DNA of 64,000 nt from Gemmataceae bacterium (GCA_009691845.1 SIAJ01000006.1:59365-123364); one strand, 5' to 3'. Positions 35,221 through 44,896 are shown, numbered from the stretch's first letter. Made by a program: numbers and translations. Notes: generated by a model not told the origin, from the letters alone.

Positions 35221-36609
35221 TCACTTGGCTGTTGGCCCGGAGTCTTTCTCGGGTCCCTCGGTTGCCGGCGGCAACTCCTCGTGGTTACCCTTGCCCGCTC
35301 GGGGTTTGTCCAGGAACTTGAATAGCATGCCATAAATGAACATCGCCGAAAGAACGCCCGTCAAGAAATCGAACATGATTACCATGAGGGCGGTATAAAC
35401 CATCAACGCGAAATGGAACCAGTTGTGAGCCCATACCTGCTTGATTTCCTTCGGCTTCACCATGTTGAAGGCGACCCACAGCAGGATTCCGCCGATGCAA
35501 GCCATCGGCACCAGTTCCAGGTAGTTCGCCAGGAAGAAGACAAGCAGCAGTTTCATAACGCATTTCATGATCCCAGCCAGCGGCGTCACGGCACCCACCT
35601 TGATATTGGTGGCAGTACGAGCCAGAGCCCCGGACAGCGGCATGCCGTTGAGGAGAGGCACCACGGATTGGATCAGCCCCTGGCCCCAGAATTCCTTGTC
35701 CGGGTTGTACTTCGTGCCGCGATTATCTGCCAAACGGTCCCCCATCCGAGCCGCCAGGATGCTTTCAAAACCGCAGACAAAGGCAAAGGCCAGCGCGTAA
35801 AAGACCAGATCACCCAAGACGCCTGGTTCCCACGACGGCAGCGACGGCGGCGTGATCAACAGAAAGTTCGTGGGGATCTCGCCGTACTTTGTCTTGATGA
35901 TCGTGAGTTCGGAACTGCTCAACACGGTCGTGGACAATATCGTGCCGACGCCGAGGGCGATCATCGGAGCCGGAATGTAAACGGAGACCTTCAACAAATA
36001 TCGTGTAATCAAGAAAGTCAATCCACCAATGAGCAGCGCCGCCCAGTTGAATTGGTGCAGGTTCTCGGCGATGATCCGAATCTTGGTGAAGAATCCGCCG
36101 GTGACGGAGGCCTTTAGTCCCAGAACTTCGCCGAACTGAGTCAAGGCGATGGTCACCGCGATACCGACGCTGAAGCCGACGACAATGGAGTGCGGCACCA
36201 GGTTGCCGACCTTGCCCCACCCGAGCAGTGCAAACAGCATCAGGATGGGCCCCGAGCACAAGCAAATCAGCACCAGAAAGCCGTGTCCCGCGTAGGGATC
36301 CTCGGGCGTTCGGTAGGCCAGCATGATGCCGGCGATCACGGGGATCAGGGCGGCCACCGGCCCGTAGACGTTGTACTTGGAGCCGCCGAACAGCGCGCCT
36401 ACCAGTCCGGCGATAGCGCCAGCCATAATGCCGTGTTCCGGCCGCAGCCCCGAAGCCATGGCGAAACCCATCGCCATGGGAATGGCCATCATGGCCACGA
36501 GCAACCCGGCACTGGTGTCGCGCCAGGCGATCTGAAGCCAATTCCGCTTGTTCATGTCCTCATAGCGAGCTTCGAAGGGGTTAAGGAACAGTTTCAACCG
36601 ATCCCACAT
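35221..36609 (-). CDS. SulP/SLC26-family anion transporter lacking a STAS domain
   Basis: A 462-residue membrane protein with about 12 hydrophobic helices. Family landmarks include GLLVAMMAIPMAMGFAMASG near the N-terminus, YNVYGPVAALIPVIAG in helix 3, and FVCGFESILAARMGDRL before NGMPLSGALARTATNIKVGA. SulP proteins move sulfate, bicarbonate or other anions. The usual C-terminal cytoplasmic STAS domain is missing: the chain ends in a short polar tail, as in some bicarbonate transporters of this family. The gene lies 63 bases downstream of a beta-carbonic anhydrase on the same strand, which favours bicarbonate as substrate. That remains inference. Confidence 0.9.
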   Translation of the reverse strand: MWDRLKLFLNPFEARYEDMNKRNWLQIAWRDTSAGLLVAMMAIPMAMGFAMASGLRPEHGIMAGAIAGLVGALFGGSKYNVYGPVAALIPVIAGIMLAYRTPEDPYAGHGFLVLICLCSGPILMLFALLGWGKVGNLVPHSIVVGFSVGIAVTIALTQFGEVLGLKASVTGGFFTKIRIIAENLHQFNWAALLIGGLTFLITRYLLKVSVYIPAPMIALGVGTILSTTVLSSSELTIIKTKYGEIPTNFLLITPPSLPSWEPGVLGDLVFYALAFAFVCGFESILAARMGDRLADNRGTKYNPDKEFWGQGLIQSVVPLLNGMPLSGALARTATNIKVGAVTPLAGIMKCVMKLLLVFFLANYLELVPMACIGGILLWVAFNMVKPKEIKQVWAHNWFHFALMVYTALMVIMFDFLTGVLSAMFIYGMLFKFLDKPRAGKGNHEELPPATEGPEKDSGPTAK

Positions 36610-36672
36610 TGTTGATATCCTTTCTCGCTCCCTGAGGAGGCGAGGGTGTGATGATGAATGAAGCCCGCCAGG

Positions 36673-37344
36673 TCAGATGGCATGAGCAGGACTCAGGCGG
36701 GCGGCCGGCGGCACCGGCCCAGGCAATGCTTCGGCCACCGGGACGAACTGGCCTTGCTCCGGGTCGTAGGCAAAGACTTTGCCCAACTCGATCTTGTAGA
36801 CCCAGGCGTGCAGCTTCAGCTTACCGCGGGCCAGCCGAGCGGCGACTGCCGGGTGCGTACGCAGGTTTTCGAGCTGGACCAGGACGTTTTCCTCGACGGC
36901 GGTTGTCAACTGAGCTGCGCCCATGCGATCGAAGTACTTCTCGCGCATGATCCGGCGCGTGGCCTCGGCATGTGAGAGCCAGGCAGTCATGGCGGGCAGG
37001 TCTTTAAGGGATTCCGGATGAAGTAACCCATTCATCGCACCGCAATGCGAGTGCCCGCAGACGATGATGTCCTGGACGCCGAGACCGGCCACGGCGAACT
37101 CGATGGTCGCCCCCTCGCCGCCGTTGGCCGCCCCGTGAGGCGGGATGATGTTGCCCGCGTTCCGCAGGATGAACAACTCGCCTGGCTGCGTCTGGGTAAT
37201 CAGGTTCGGGTTGATGCGCGAGTCGGAGCAGGTGATGAAGAGAGCTTCGGGATTCTGGCCGCCCGCCAGGCGCTCGAATAGCTCGCGCTGCGGGCTGAAG
37301 AGGTTGGACTGAAAATGGTGGATGCCTTCAATGAGCTTTTGCAT
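36673..37344 (-). CDS. Beta-class carbonic anhydrase
   Basis: A 223-residue beta-carbonic anhydrase of normal length. The zinc ligands C39, H98 and C101 (in ITCSDSR and CGHSHCG) and the D41/R43 dyad are all present. It interconverts CO2 and bicarbonate in the cytoplasm. It is encoded immediately before a SulP transporter, so the pair may capture imported bicarbonate or hold dissolved carbon in the cell, for example for carboxylases. The start at 37344 gives the standard N-terminal helix. No signal peptide is present. Confidence 0.95.
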   Translation of the reverse strand: MQKLIEGIHHFQSNLFSPQRELFERLAGGQNPEALFITCSDSRINPNLITQTQPGELFILRNAGNIIPPHGAANGGEGATIEFAVAGLGVQDIIVCGHSHCGAMNGLLHPESLKDLPAMTAWLSHAEATRRIMREKYFDRMGAAQLTTAVEENVLVQLENLRTHPAVAARLARGKLKLHAWVYKIELGKVFAYDPEQGQFVPVAEALPGPVPPAARLSPAHAI

Positions 37345-37449
37345 GGTCGACTCCTCGGTCCGATCGCGACGCGAACGCAGAGCGCCGACAGTTCGCGGTC
37401 AGGACGTAAATGTGTGTTGGTTCAAAAACGAGAGGAGCAATCGTGCGGA

Positions 37450-37800
37450 TTAACAGAGTTGAAATATACCGGCACCGGTCAAGAGTCGATGTGAGACGGG
37501 GGTAAGCGACGAGAGGTGTCCGAGAAAAAGGCGAGCTGTACCTCGATCAATTCGCTCCCCGGGCGGAGCCTTCGGACGGATGGTTCCTCGGCGCGAATGT
37601 TGGGCCGACGAGACGAGTGCCGAGCGGTCCTTGGCGTAAACCTCTTCTTCCTCCGGAAAGGAAGCCACATTGGCGACCCAGACAGAGAATGGAGAGTTGA
37701 AGAAACTCAGCGTTCCCGTAAGGACGCAGACCAATAGCATCGAGATGCCTTGCAACTGGCATCGGCGGCTGAGAACGGTCGTTGTGGAACTATGAATCAT
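37450..37800 (-). CDS. Possible small exported protein upstream of carbonic anhydrase
   Basis: An open frame of 116 codons from an ATG at 37800. It has a hydrophobic segment near residues 18-45 (LLVCVLTGTLSFFNSPFSVWV), then an acidic FPEEEEVYAKDR patch, a basic middle and a hydrophobic, cysteine-ended C-terminus. The codon third-position pattern resembles neighbouring genes, which favours it being real. There is no recognised family and no strong ribosome-binding site. It lies 105 bases upstream of the carbonic anhydrase start on the same strand. The rest of 37345-37945 shows nothing else. Treat as tentative. Confidence 0.4.
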   Translation of the reverse strand: MIHSSTTTVLSRRCQLQGISMLLVCVLTGTLSFFNSPFSVWVANVASFPEEEEVYAKDRSALVSSAQHSRRGTIRPKAPPGERIDRGTARLFLGHLSSLTPVSHRLLTGAGIFQLC

Positions 37801-37945
37801 TTGCTCACTTATGCATAGCGGGACGACAGCCGAGAAACAACCCACACTGAACAATCATTGCCTAAATGTACACCTTTTTCACTCGTCGGATTCATAACCC
37901 GTATTCGAGCGCTGTGCAAGAGGCTTGCAAAGAATCGATGCCACT

Positions 37946-38806
37946 TCATCGGGACTTCACTGAAACCACGTACACGTCCGACCCGCCGCCACGCGTCGAA
38001 ATGAACGCGATCTTTTTGCCGTCCGTGCTCCAGGTGGGCGAGGTATCTTGCGACGAATGGCTCGTGAGATTCTCCCGGCCAGTGCCATCGCTGTTAATCA
38101 GGTGGATGTCGTAATTGGCATCGCGGTGGGAGACGAAGGCAATTCTCTTGCCGTCGGGCGACCAGGTTGGCCAGGAGTCGAGTCCATCGCCATCCGTGAG
38201 TTTCGTGACTTTGGTGCCATCCGCATTCATGACGAAGAGCTTTTGCTTGCCCGTTCGTCCGCTGCTAAACGCGATCTTCTTGCCATCGAGCGACCAGGCG
38301 GGATGCAGGTCAAAGGTGACCTCGCTGGTTAACCGCTTGATATCCGAACCATCCGCTTTGCATGTGTATAACTCCGGGTTTCCATCACGCGTGCTGACCC
38401 AAAGAACCTTCGAGCCGTCCGGCGACCAGCGAGGCGATTCCTCGAACGCCTTGTGTGGGACCAGCGTTTTATGGTCCGTCCCATCCGAGTTGATCGTGTC
38501 GATCTGAAGCTTGCCGTCCGTTCCTTGCAAAATGTCGAGCACGAAGACGATCTTTTTGCCGTCATTCGACCAATTGCCATCGAAGTGGGGCGTGTCTTTC
38601 GCGACCAATCGTTTGAGGTCAGTCCCCTCGGCCGACATCGTCCAGAGTGCCATCTTCCCTTCGTGAATGCGGGTGAACAGAAATCGCGTGCCGTCCGGGG
38701 ACCATTGCAAGTGTTGCTTGAATGAACCGTCCTTGGTGATGCGGATCGGTTCTGCCGCAGGGAGGCCACCCGCGACCAATAAACCGAAGAAGAAAGACCA
38801 TCGCAC
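37946..38806 (-). CDS. TolB-like PD40 beta-propeller protein
   Basis: A 286-residue exported protein made of repeated PD40/WD40-like blades (SPDGTRFLFTRIHEG, SPDGSKVLWVSTRDGNPELY, SPDGKRIAFVSHRDANYDIH). It has the D-G-T/S-x-x-x-x-L spacing of the TolB propeller but lacks the TolB N-terminal domain. GTG at 38806 is chosen because it starts a clean signal peptide (RWSFFFGLLVAGGLPAA) with GGGAG just upstream; in-frame ATGs further up would bury the signal. It probably binds other periplasmic proteins. The gene is divergent from gltX with a 65-base gap. Confidence 0.83.
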   Translation of the reverse strand: MRWSFFFGLLVAGGLPAAEPIRITKDGSFKQHLQWSPDGTRFLFTRIHEGKMALWTMSAEGTDLKRLVAKDTPHFDGNWSNDGKKIVFVLDILQGTDGKLQIDTINSDGTDHKTLVPHKAFEESPRWSPDGSKVLWVSTRDGNPELYTCKADGSDIKRLTSEVTFDLHPAWSLDGKKIAFSSGRTGKQKLFVMNADGTKVTKLTDGDGLDSWPTWSPDGKRIAFVSHRDANYDIHLINSDGTGRENLTSHSSQDTSPTWSTDGKKIAFISTRGGGSDVYVVSVKSR

Positions 38807-38871
38807 GGCGAACTCCCGGTTCGAGCAATCGCTCCCATCATATAACATTCGCTTTCGGGTCCGGAGTCCAC

Positions 38872-40464
38872 ATGGCCATTCGCACGCGGTTTGCACCCAG
38901 TCCCACCGGTTATCTGCACATCGGCGGAGTCCGCACGGCCCTGTTCAACTGGCTGCTGGTGCAACGACACGGCGGGCAGTTCATCTTGCGCATCGATGAC
39001 ACGGACGTGGAGCGCAACAAGGCCGAGGCCCTTCAGCCGATTCTCGATGGCTTCCGCTGGCTGGGCATCAACTGGGATGAAGGCCCCGAGATCGGCGGAT
39101 CGTTCGGGCCATATTTCCAGAGCCAACGAAGTGAGCTGTACAAGAACGCGGTTGAGAAACTGATCGAGACGGGGCACGCCTACCCGGACTACATGACCAA
39201 GGAAGAACTGGATGCCGAGCGCAAGGCGGCCGATGACGCCAAGAAGGCCTACGTCCATCGCGGTCCGCATCGCGAGACACCTGCAGCCGAGTGCGTGAAG
39301 CTTATTGCCGAGAAGCCGACGACGATCCGCTTCAAGGTTCCCACGGGCCGCGACGCGATTGTTGAAGACCTCGTCTGCGGCCACTGCAAGCAGAAGACCG
39401 ACCTGATCGGCGATCCTGTCATCATGCGAGCAACCGGTTCGCCCCTTTACAACTTCGCCACCGTGGTCGACGACATTGCCATGGAGATTACGCACGTGGT
39501 TCGGGCCCGCGAGCATCTCACGAACACCTATTCGCAAGTGTTGTTCTGGGAGGCTCTCGGAGCCCCATTGCCGAAATTCGCACACTTGCCCGTGGTCAAC
39601 GAACCAGCCCCGAAACCGGGAGCGAAGTACCCACCAGGGGTAAAGCCACCCAACAAGAACAAGAAGCTCAGCAAGCGCGACATGGCCAAGTTCGTAACGC
39701 CCGAGGTTCGCCTCCAGCTCAACGCGATCGGCTGGACGGACGAGCAGATTGCTGCCCGCGACGACCTCAACCCGGCGACCGTGGCCTTCTATCGCGAGTT
39801 GGGCTACCTGCCCGATGGTTTGGTCAACTACCTCTGCCGCCTCGGTTGGTCATTCGACGACAAGACCGAATTCATGACCATGGCGGAGATGAAAGCGAAC
39901 TTCACGCTCGATCGCGTCAACGATTCCCCGGCGAGCTTTGACCCGGAGAAGCTCTACTGGCTGGCAGGCGAGCACATGAAGACGCTCTCGATGGAGGACC
40001 GAATCGCCGGCAGCGTGCCATTCCTGGTGAAAGCGAAGTTGATTGCCGAGCCGCTGGATGCCACCACGAAGGAGCGGCTGACTCGAATCATCGGGGCCAT
40101 GGGCGACCGGCTCAAGTTGTTCAGCGATATTTTGATTTATGCCGGGCCGTTCCTGAAAGCGGAACCCGAATACGATCCGCAGGCAATCGAGAACGTGCTG
40201 CAAAAGCCGGGCACGGCGGACTTGCTGAAGGAAATTTCAGCAGCCCTGGCCACATGCGAGCCATTCGATGCGGCTACGACGGAGCAGGCGTTGCACGACT
40301 ACGCGGCGGACAAGGGCATCAAGGCAGGCAGCCTCAACCAGCCACTGAGGATTGCAGTTACAGGCGTTTCAAAGGGGCCCGGCGTATTCGAGACACTGTC
40401 GATTTTTGGGAAACCGGAAGTGCTGCGGCGAATCGATTTGGCGCTGGCAATGATCGGAGAGTGA
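38872..40464 (+). CDS. gltX: Glutamyl-tRNA synthetase
   Basis: A 530-residue class I aminoacyl-tRNA synthetase. The HIGH-type motif PSPTGYLHIGG is at residues 10-20, and the KMSKS-type motif KKLSKRD is at about 264-270. The zinc-free bacterial insertion and a helical anticodon-binding C-terminus are present. It attaches glutamate to tRNA-Glu (and possibly tRNA-Gln, if the organism uses the amidotransferase route). A proline/lysine-rich insert just before the KMSKS loop (PGAKYPPGVKPPNKNKK) is longer than usual. A small hypothetical gene follows five bases downstream. Confidence 0.95.
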   Translation: MAIRTRFAPSPTGYLHIGGVRTALFNWLLVQRHGGQFILRIDDTDVERNKAEALQPILDGFRWLGINWDEGPEIGGSFGPYFQSQRSELYKNAVEKLIETGHAYPDYMTKEELDAERKAADDAKKAYVHRGPHRETPAAECVKLIAEKPTTIRFKVPTGRDAIVEDLVCGHCKQKTDLIGDPVIMRATGSPLYNFATVVDDIAMEITHVVRAREHLTNTYSQVLFWEALGAPLPKFAHLPVVNEPAPKPGAKYPPGVKPPNKNKKLSKRDMAKFVTPEVRLQLNAIGWTDEQIAARDDLNPATVAFYRELGYLPDGLVNYLCRLGWSFDDKTEFMTMAEMKANFTLDRVNDSPASFDPEKLYWLAGEHMKTLSMEDRIAGSVPFLVKAKLIAEPLDATTKERLTRIIGAMGDRLKLFSDILIYAGPFLKAEPEYDPQAIENVLQKPGTADLLKEISAALATCEPFDAATTEQALHDYAADKGIKAGSLNQPLRIAVTGVSKGPGVFETLSIFGKPEVLRRIDLALAMIGE

Positions 40465-40468
40465 TTCC

Positions 40469-40780
40469 ATGAAACGGAAATTGTTAGCACTCAAACAGGG
40501 GAAAAATCAGCTCGATGAGGGCGTGCCAGTGTGGACTGAAGATCTGAGCGACGACTGTAGCGACGATAGGCATGGTCTGATTCTTCGTGACGAAAAAATG
40601 GACACGCACTACTCGTGGTCGGCTTGGGCACTGGCTCAGCCGCATGACCTGGATATTGCCTGTTCTAACTACAAGCGAAGCGAGCGATGTTCTACCGGTT
40701 TTCACGGACGTGCCTCAGCGGAACGAGCCGCAAGGAAATTCCTGGACTCTGCAGAATACATTGGGCAAATCTTGAGGTGA
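40469..40780 (+). CDS. Small hypothetical protein
   Basis: A 103-residue open frame with ATG five bases after the gltX stop, so it would be co-transcribed. It is hydrophilic with four cysteines and acidic runs (EDLSDDCSDDRHG). No transmembrane helix, signal peptide or known domain is visible. Composition is slightly less GC-biased than the neighbouring genes. It could be real or a chance frame after gltX. Confidence 0.5.
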   Translation: MKRKLLALKQGKNQLDEGVPVWTEDLSDDCSDDRHGLILRDEKMDTHYSWSAWALAQPHDLDIACSNYKRSERCSTGFHGRASAERAARKFLDSAEYIGQILR

Positions 40781-40852
40781 AAGCATAGAGCGATGTCTAG
40801 ACGGTCCGCTATCGAGTCACAATGAACCAAAACACTTACAACAAACTAAAGC

Positions 40853-41845
40853 ATGAAACAATTTGACATCTGCGGCCTCGGCAACGCCATTGTGGACATC
40901 TTCGTCGAAGTGACCGACGCGGAACTGGCTGCCACGGGCTTTGAACGCGGTACCATGCGGCTCGTGGATTTTGCCGAGCAGCGGGTGCTGCTTGAACTAT
41001 TGCATGCTCGCGATCCGCGACTGGTTAGCGGCGGTTCTGTCGCGAATTCGGTGATCGCGCAATCGCAACTGGGCGGGAAGGGGGCCTTCATCGGCTGTGT
41101 CGGCGATGATCGTTACGGGCTACACTATCAAGAAGAGTTTAGCCAGCTTGGCATCGCCATGGGCACGTCTGTGGTCGTCGACCAGACGACGGGAACGTGT
41201 GCCTGTTTGATTACACCCGACGCCGAGCGAACGATGCGGACCTGCCTGGGCGTATCGAGCCATCTGGCCGCGAAGCACATCGATGCAGCGATGATCCGGG
41301 CATCCAAATGGCTGTTCATCGAGGGCTATGTGTTCGCCAATCCGGAGGCCGGGCAGGGTGCGATTCGCGAAGCCATTCGTGTCGCACACGAGAATGGCGT
41401 CAAAATCGCCCTGACCTGTTCGGATGCATTTGTGCCTGAGGTATTCAGCGACGCTTTCCGCTCGGCTCTGGCCCAGGCCGACTTGCTCTTCTGCAATGCG
41501 GTCGAAGCGTGCTCCGTCGCCAAGGCAGCAACTGCCTCGGATGCGTTCACGAAATTGCAGGTTCTTGTTCCGTCCGTCGTCGTAACCGATGGCCCGAACG
41601 GTGCGTACCTTCGTCACGAGGGAACCGAGGCCCACGTGGCCGCGTTTCCGTGCGAGCCTCGCGATCTGACCGGCGCAGGCGACATGTTTGCGGGTGCGTT
41701 TTTGTACGGCATTACCCACGGCATCGCCCCGGTCAAGTCGGCACGGGCCGCGAACTTCCTGGCCATGAAAGTCATCACGCAAGTCGGGGCCCGGTTGCAT
41801 CACGGCACGAAGAGTTTTTGGGAAGAAGCCCTCGCGGCGAGTTGA
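40853..41845 (+). CDS. PfkB-family sugar/adenosine kinase
   Basis: A 330-residue ribokinase-like kinase. The N-terminal signature is CGLGNAIVDIFVEVTD, and a glycine-rich GGSVANSVIAQSQLGGKGAFIG follows. The C-terminal ATP-site motif DLTGAGDMFAGAF carries the catalytic aspartate D277. The sequence, including a TCACLITPDAERTM segment, resembles adenosine-kinase-type PfkB members, but the exact substrate (adenosine, fructose or other sugar) is uncertain. It acts in the cytoplasm. It ends 48 bases before thpR. Confidence 0.9.
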   Translation: MKQFDICGLGNAIVDIFVEVTDAELAATGFERGTMRLVDFAEQRVLLELLHARDPRLVSGGSVANSVIAQSQLGGKGAFIGCVGDDRYGLHYQEEFSQLGIAMGTSVVVDQTTGTCACLITPDAERTMRTCLGVSSHLAAKHIDAAMIRASKWLFIEGYVFANPEAGQGAIREAIRVAHENGVKIALTCSDAFVPEVFSDAFRSALAQADLLFCNAVEACSVAKAATASDAFTKLQVLVPSVVVTDGPNGAYLRHEGTEAHVAAFPCEPRDLTGAGDMFAGAFLYGITHGIAPVKSARAANFLAMKVITQVGARLHHGTKSFWEEALAAS

Positions 41846-41893
41846 TCACCCGGTTTGAAACACGATTGATTTGCAACGAAAGAGGAACATTCA

Positions 41894-42463
41894 GTGGCTC
41901 GCATTCGTACATTTATCGCGGTCGATTTGGCAAAGGGCACCAAGAAGAAAGTGACCGCCCTCCAGGAGGAATTCTCCAAGAAGGCCCCCGGCGTGAAGTG
42001 GGTCACGCCTGACAATTTCCACATTACCCTACTTTTTCTCGGCGAGGTCGAGAAACGTGAGGTCGCCTCGGTTTGTCGAACTGTGGAAAAGCGTGCCCGC
42101 AAGCATTCTTCGTTCAATCTAAACGTTGAGGGCCTTGGGGCATTCCCGAATACTCGGCGGCCAAAGATTCTCTGGGCTGGCATCACCGACGGTGCGGACG
42201 AATTGAAATTACTGCACGACGACATTGAAGCAGGCCTGCTCGAACTCAATCAATATCGTCGCGAGGATCGTGGATTTACTCCCCATCTCACGCTTGGCCG
42301 CCTCTCGGCGGAGGACCGTGCCGAGGACTGGGAACCAATCCTGGTGGCCCACGAAACCTGGCTGGGAGGCACCACGACGATCAACGAAGTGATCGTGATG
42401 TCGAGCGACATGAAACGCGATGGCCCCGAGTATTCGATTATTGGCCGGGCAGCTTTGAAATAA
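41894..42463 (+). CDS. thpR: RNA 2',3'-cyclic phosphodiesterase
   Basis: A 189-residue member of the 2H phosphoesterase superfamily. The two HxTx motifs are HITL (H43) and HLTL (H131), with correct spacing. ThpR (LigT-like) enzymes open 2',3'-cyclic phosphate ends of RNA, although the physiological target is unclear. The start at 41894 gives the usual RTFIAVDL N-terminus. GTG and ATG alternatives nearby do not extend the domain. It lies on the same strand as the kinase gene; a repeat follows its stop. Confidence 0.9.
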   Translation: MARIRTFIAVDLAKGTKKKVTALQEEFSKKAPGVKWVTPDNFHITLLFLGEVEKREVASVCRTVEKRARKHSSFNLNVEGLGAFPNTRRPKILWAGITDGADELKLLHDDIEAGLLELNQYRREDRGFTPHLTLGRLSAEDRAEDWEPILVAHETWLGGTTTINEVIVMSSDMKRDGPEYSIIGRAALK

Positions 42464-42468
42464 GTGTT

Positions 42469-42532
42469 GTAGCCGCACTCGCCAGAGTGCGGGAAGCGGC
42501 GACGTCACCCACGTTCTGGCGAACGCGGCTAC
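42469..42532. repeat. Imperfect inverted repeat after thpR
   Basis: GTAGCCGCACTCGCCAGAGTG (42469-42489) and CACGTTCTGGCG…GCGGCTAC (42510-42532) pair imperfectly. It fills the gap between two genes on the same strand and leaves just enough room for the next ribosome-binding site. Confidence 0.55.
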
Positions 42533-42547
42533 CAGTGGAGTTTCAAC

Positions 42548-43438
42548 ATGATTCGTTCAGCGTTTCTGCTGAGTGCCTGTCTCGTCTCGTGGTCACTTGC
42601 CGACGACAAGCCGTTTGTCGGCAAGGCATTCACGCCCGAGAAGGGTTTTACGCCCGGAATCGAAGGCCCGGCATGCGACGCGAAAGGCAACGTCTACGTT
42701 GTCAACTTTGCCGAACAGCAGACCATCGGCAAGGTCACGCCGGACGGTAAGGCCGAGGTCTGGGTCAAGCTTCCCGGCAAAAGCACGGGCAACGGCATCG
42801 TGTTCGACAAAAAGGGAATGATGTACGTCGCCGACTACGTTGAGCACAACGTGCTGATGATTGATCCCGAGACCAAGAAGATCACGGTGTTCGCTCACAA
42901 TAAGTCGATGAATCAACCGAACGATTTGGCAATCGCACCGGACGACACGATGTATGCCAGCGATCCGAGTTGGGACAAAAGCACTGGCCAAATCTGGAAG
43001 ATCAGCCGCGATGGCAAGACGACTCTCGTCGCGAAGGACATGGGCACGACGAACGGCATCGACGTGAGTCCGGACGGAAAGACGCTCTACGTGAATGAAA
43101 GCGTGCAGCGTGATGTATGGGCGTTTGACATCGACAAGGCAGGAAACTTATCGAACAAACGTCTGTTGAAGAAATTCCCCGATCACGGCTTCGATGGCAT
43201 GCGCTGCGATGTCGAAGGCAATCTGTTCATCTCTCGATATGGCAAAGGCACGGTCGTGAAGATGTCGCCCAAGGGGGAGATTCTGCAGGAGGTCGATGTG
43301 CTGGGTGGTTCGCCGAGCAATCTCTGCTTCGGCGGCCCGGATGGCAAAACGGTCTATGTGACGGAAGTGACCAAGCAGCGGTTGGTTTCCTTCCGAAGCG
43401 ACACGGCCGGTCTCGCGTGGAAACGATGGCAGAAGTGA
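42548..43438 (+). CDS. Exported SMP-30/gluconolactonase-like propeller
   Basis: A 296-residue protein with a signal peptide (RSAFLLSACLVSWSLA) and a six-bladed SMP-30/gluconolactonase/LRE-type beta-propeller. Recognisable segments are EGPACDAKGNVYVVNFAEQQ, PNDLAIAPDDTMYASDP and GIDVSPDGKTLYVNES. Family enzymes hydrolyse sugar lactones with a metal at the propeller centre; the exact substrate is not identifiable. GTGGAG lies before the ATG. It probably acts in the periplasm. The next gene (a lactate-racemase-like protein) starts 90 bases later on the same strand. Confidence 0.88.
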   Translation: MIRSAFLLSACLVSWSLADDKPFVGKAFTPEKGFTPGIEGPACDAKGNVYVVNFAEQQTIGKVTPDGKAEVWVKLPGKSTGNGIVFDKKGMMYVADYVEHNVLMIDPETKKITVFAHNKSMNQPNDLAIAPDDTMYASDPSWDKSTGQIWKISRDGKTTLVAKDMGTTNGIDVSPDGKTLYVNESVQRDVWAFDIDKAGNLSNKRLLKKFPDHGFDGMRCDVEGNLFISRYGKGTVVKMSPKGEILQEVDVLGGSPSNLCFGGPDGKTVYVTEVTKQRLVSFRSDTAGLAWKRWQK

Positions 43439-43528
43439 AGCCGGAGGCGATCGCAGCGCCTCAAGAACCTGTGCCAATACTGTAGAGTTCCAACCGGTCG
43501 ATTCCTCAGGATATCTGAAGTAGCAAAC

Positions 43529-44812
43529 ATGCAAATCACTCTCGACTACGGACGAACCGGCCTTCAGGTCACGCTGCCTGATGACCGGACCATCGCTCCG
43601 TTGAGCATTCGCGAGGCCGCGCCGTTGGCCAATCCGGAGGCGGCGTTGGAATCGGCTTTGCGCAAGCCGATCGGCACGCCGCCGTTGGCCGAACTGGCAC
43701 GCGGCAAGAAGAGTGCGTGCATACTGATCTGCGATATCACGCGGCCGGTGCCAAACAAGCTGATCCTTCCGCCGCTGCTGCGAACCCTGGAGGCAAGCGG
43801 CATTCCGCGCGATCGGATCATGATTCTCAATGCGACGGGGCTGCATCGCCCGAATAAAGGGGCGGAGATGATCGAGATGGTCGGCGAGGAAATTGCCGCC
43901 AACTATCGCATCGAGAATCATCACGGCAAGGAGAAGCACGAGCATACGTATCTTGGCACGACGCCGAACGGCGTGCCGGCCTGGATCGACACGCGATATG
44001 TCGAGGCCGACCTGAAGATCACGACCGGTCTGATCGAGCCACACTTGATGGCCGGTTATTCGGGCGGCCGCAAGGTGATCTGTCCGGGAATCGCGGCTCT
44101 CGAAACTGTGAGCGTCTGGCATGGCCCGCGATTTCTGGAACATCCGAAAGCCGATTGCGGCATCGTCGAAGGGAATCCGGTTCACGAGGAGAACACACGC
44201 ATCGCCCAGATGGCTGGCTGCGATTTTATCGTGAACGTGGTCATTGACGGCAAACGACGAGTCACGTGGCTAGGTGCGGGACACATGATCGAGGCCTGGC
44301 GGCATGGCGTGGAGTTCTGCCAGAATATCGTGAAGGCAGGCGTGCGTGAACCGCTCGATGTAGTCGTGACGAGTTGTGCCGGCTACCCGCTCGACACGAC
44401 CTGGTACCAGGCCGTGAAGGGATTAACGGGAGCGTTGCCGATCGTCAAGAAAGGCGGCACGATCGTGCTAGCAGCGTCGCTCAGCGAGGGAATCGGCAGC
44501 CCCGAATTCCAGGGGCTGCTCAAGACCTCTGACTACATGCGACGTTTCTTGCCCGGCGCTGTGCGAGCCCCGCAGGCAGCGACCTGCGAGATGGATGAAT
44601 GGCAACTCGTGATGATGGCGAAAGTGCTAGATCGTTGCAAAGTGAAAGTCGTGAGCGATGGGCTTTCCCCAGAGATTTTGCGGAGTTGCATGGTGGAACC
44701 AGTCTCGAGCGTCGAAGTCGCGGTGGCCGCCTCGCTGGCGGAGTATGGGCCAAGTGCCCGAATCGCGGTGATTCCGAAGGGGCCTTACGTGCTGCCTTAT
44801 GTGGCGGGGTGA
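43529..44812 (+). CDS. larA: LarA-like nickel-pincer racemase family protein
   Basis: A 427-residue protein of the LarA (DUF2088) family. Landmarks are [19 protein letters not shown], the NATGLHRPN loop and the cofactor-lysine region [14 protein letters not shown]. LarA enzymes use a nickel-pincer nucleotide cofactor to racemise or epimerise 2-hydroxyacids such as lactate. Making the cofactor needs LarB, LarC and LarE; none is encoded in this window. The substrate could be another hydroxyacid. It is preceded by an SMP-30-like lactonase gene, which could fit sugar-acid metabolism. Confidence 0.85.
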   Translation: MQITLDYGRTGLQVTLPDDRTIAPLSIREAAPLANPEAALESALRKPIGTPPLAELARGKKSACILICDITRPVPNKLILPPLLRTLEASGIPRDRIMILNATGLHRPNKGAEMIEMVGEEIAANYRIENHHGKEKHEHTYLGTTPNGVPAWIDTRYVEADLKITTGLIEPHLMAGYSGGRKVICPGIAALETVSVWHGPRFLEHPKADCGIVEGNPVHEENTRIAQMAGCDFIVNVVIDGKRRVTWLGAGHMIEAWRHGVEFCQNIVKAGVREPLDVVVTSCAGYPLDTTWYQAVKGLTGALPIVKKGGTIVLAASLSEGIGSPEFQGLLKTSDYMRRFLPGAVRAPQAATCEMDEWQLVMMAKVLDRCKVKVVSDGLSPEILRSCMVEPVSSVEVAVAASLAEYGPSARIAVIPKGPYVLPYVAG

Positions 44813-44896
44813 GGCGGCTCCGAAAAAGTTTGCGTCCGACTCGTGAATCGTGGATGATCTCAAAAGTTCTCCGCTCTCCCCCTTGAGAGAACTTGC

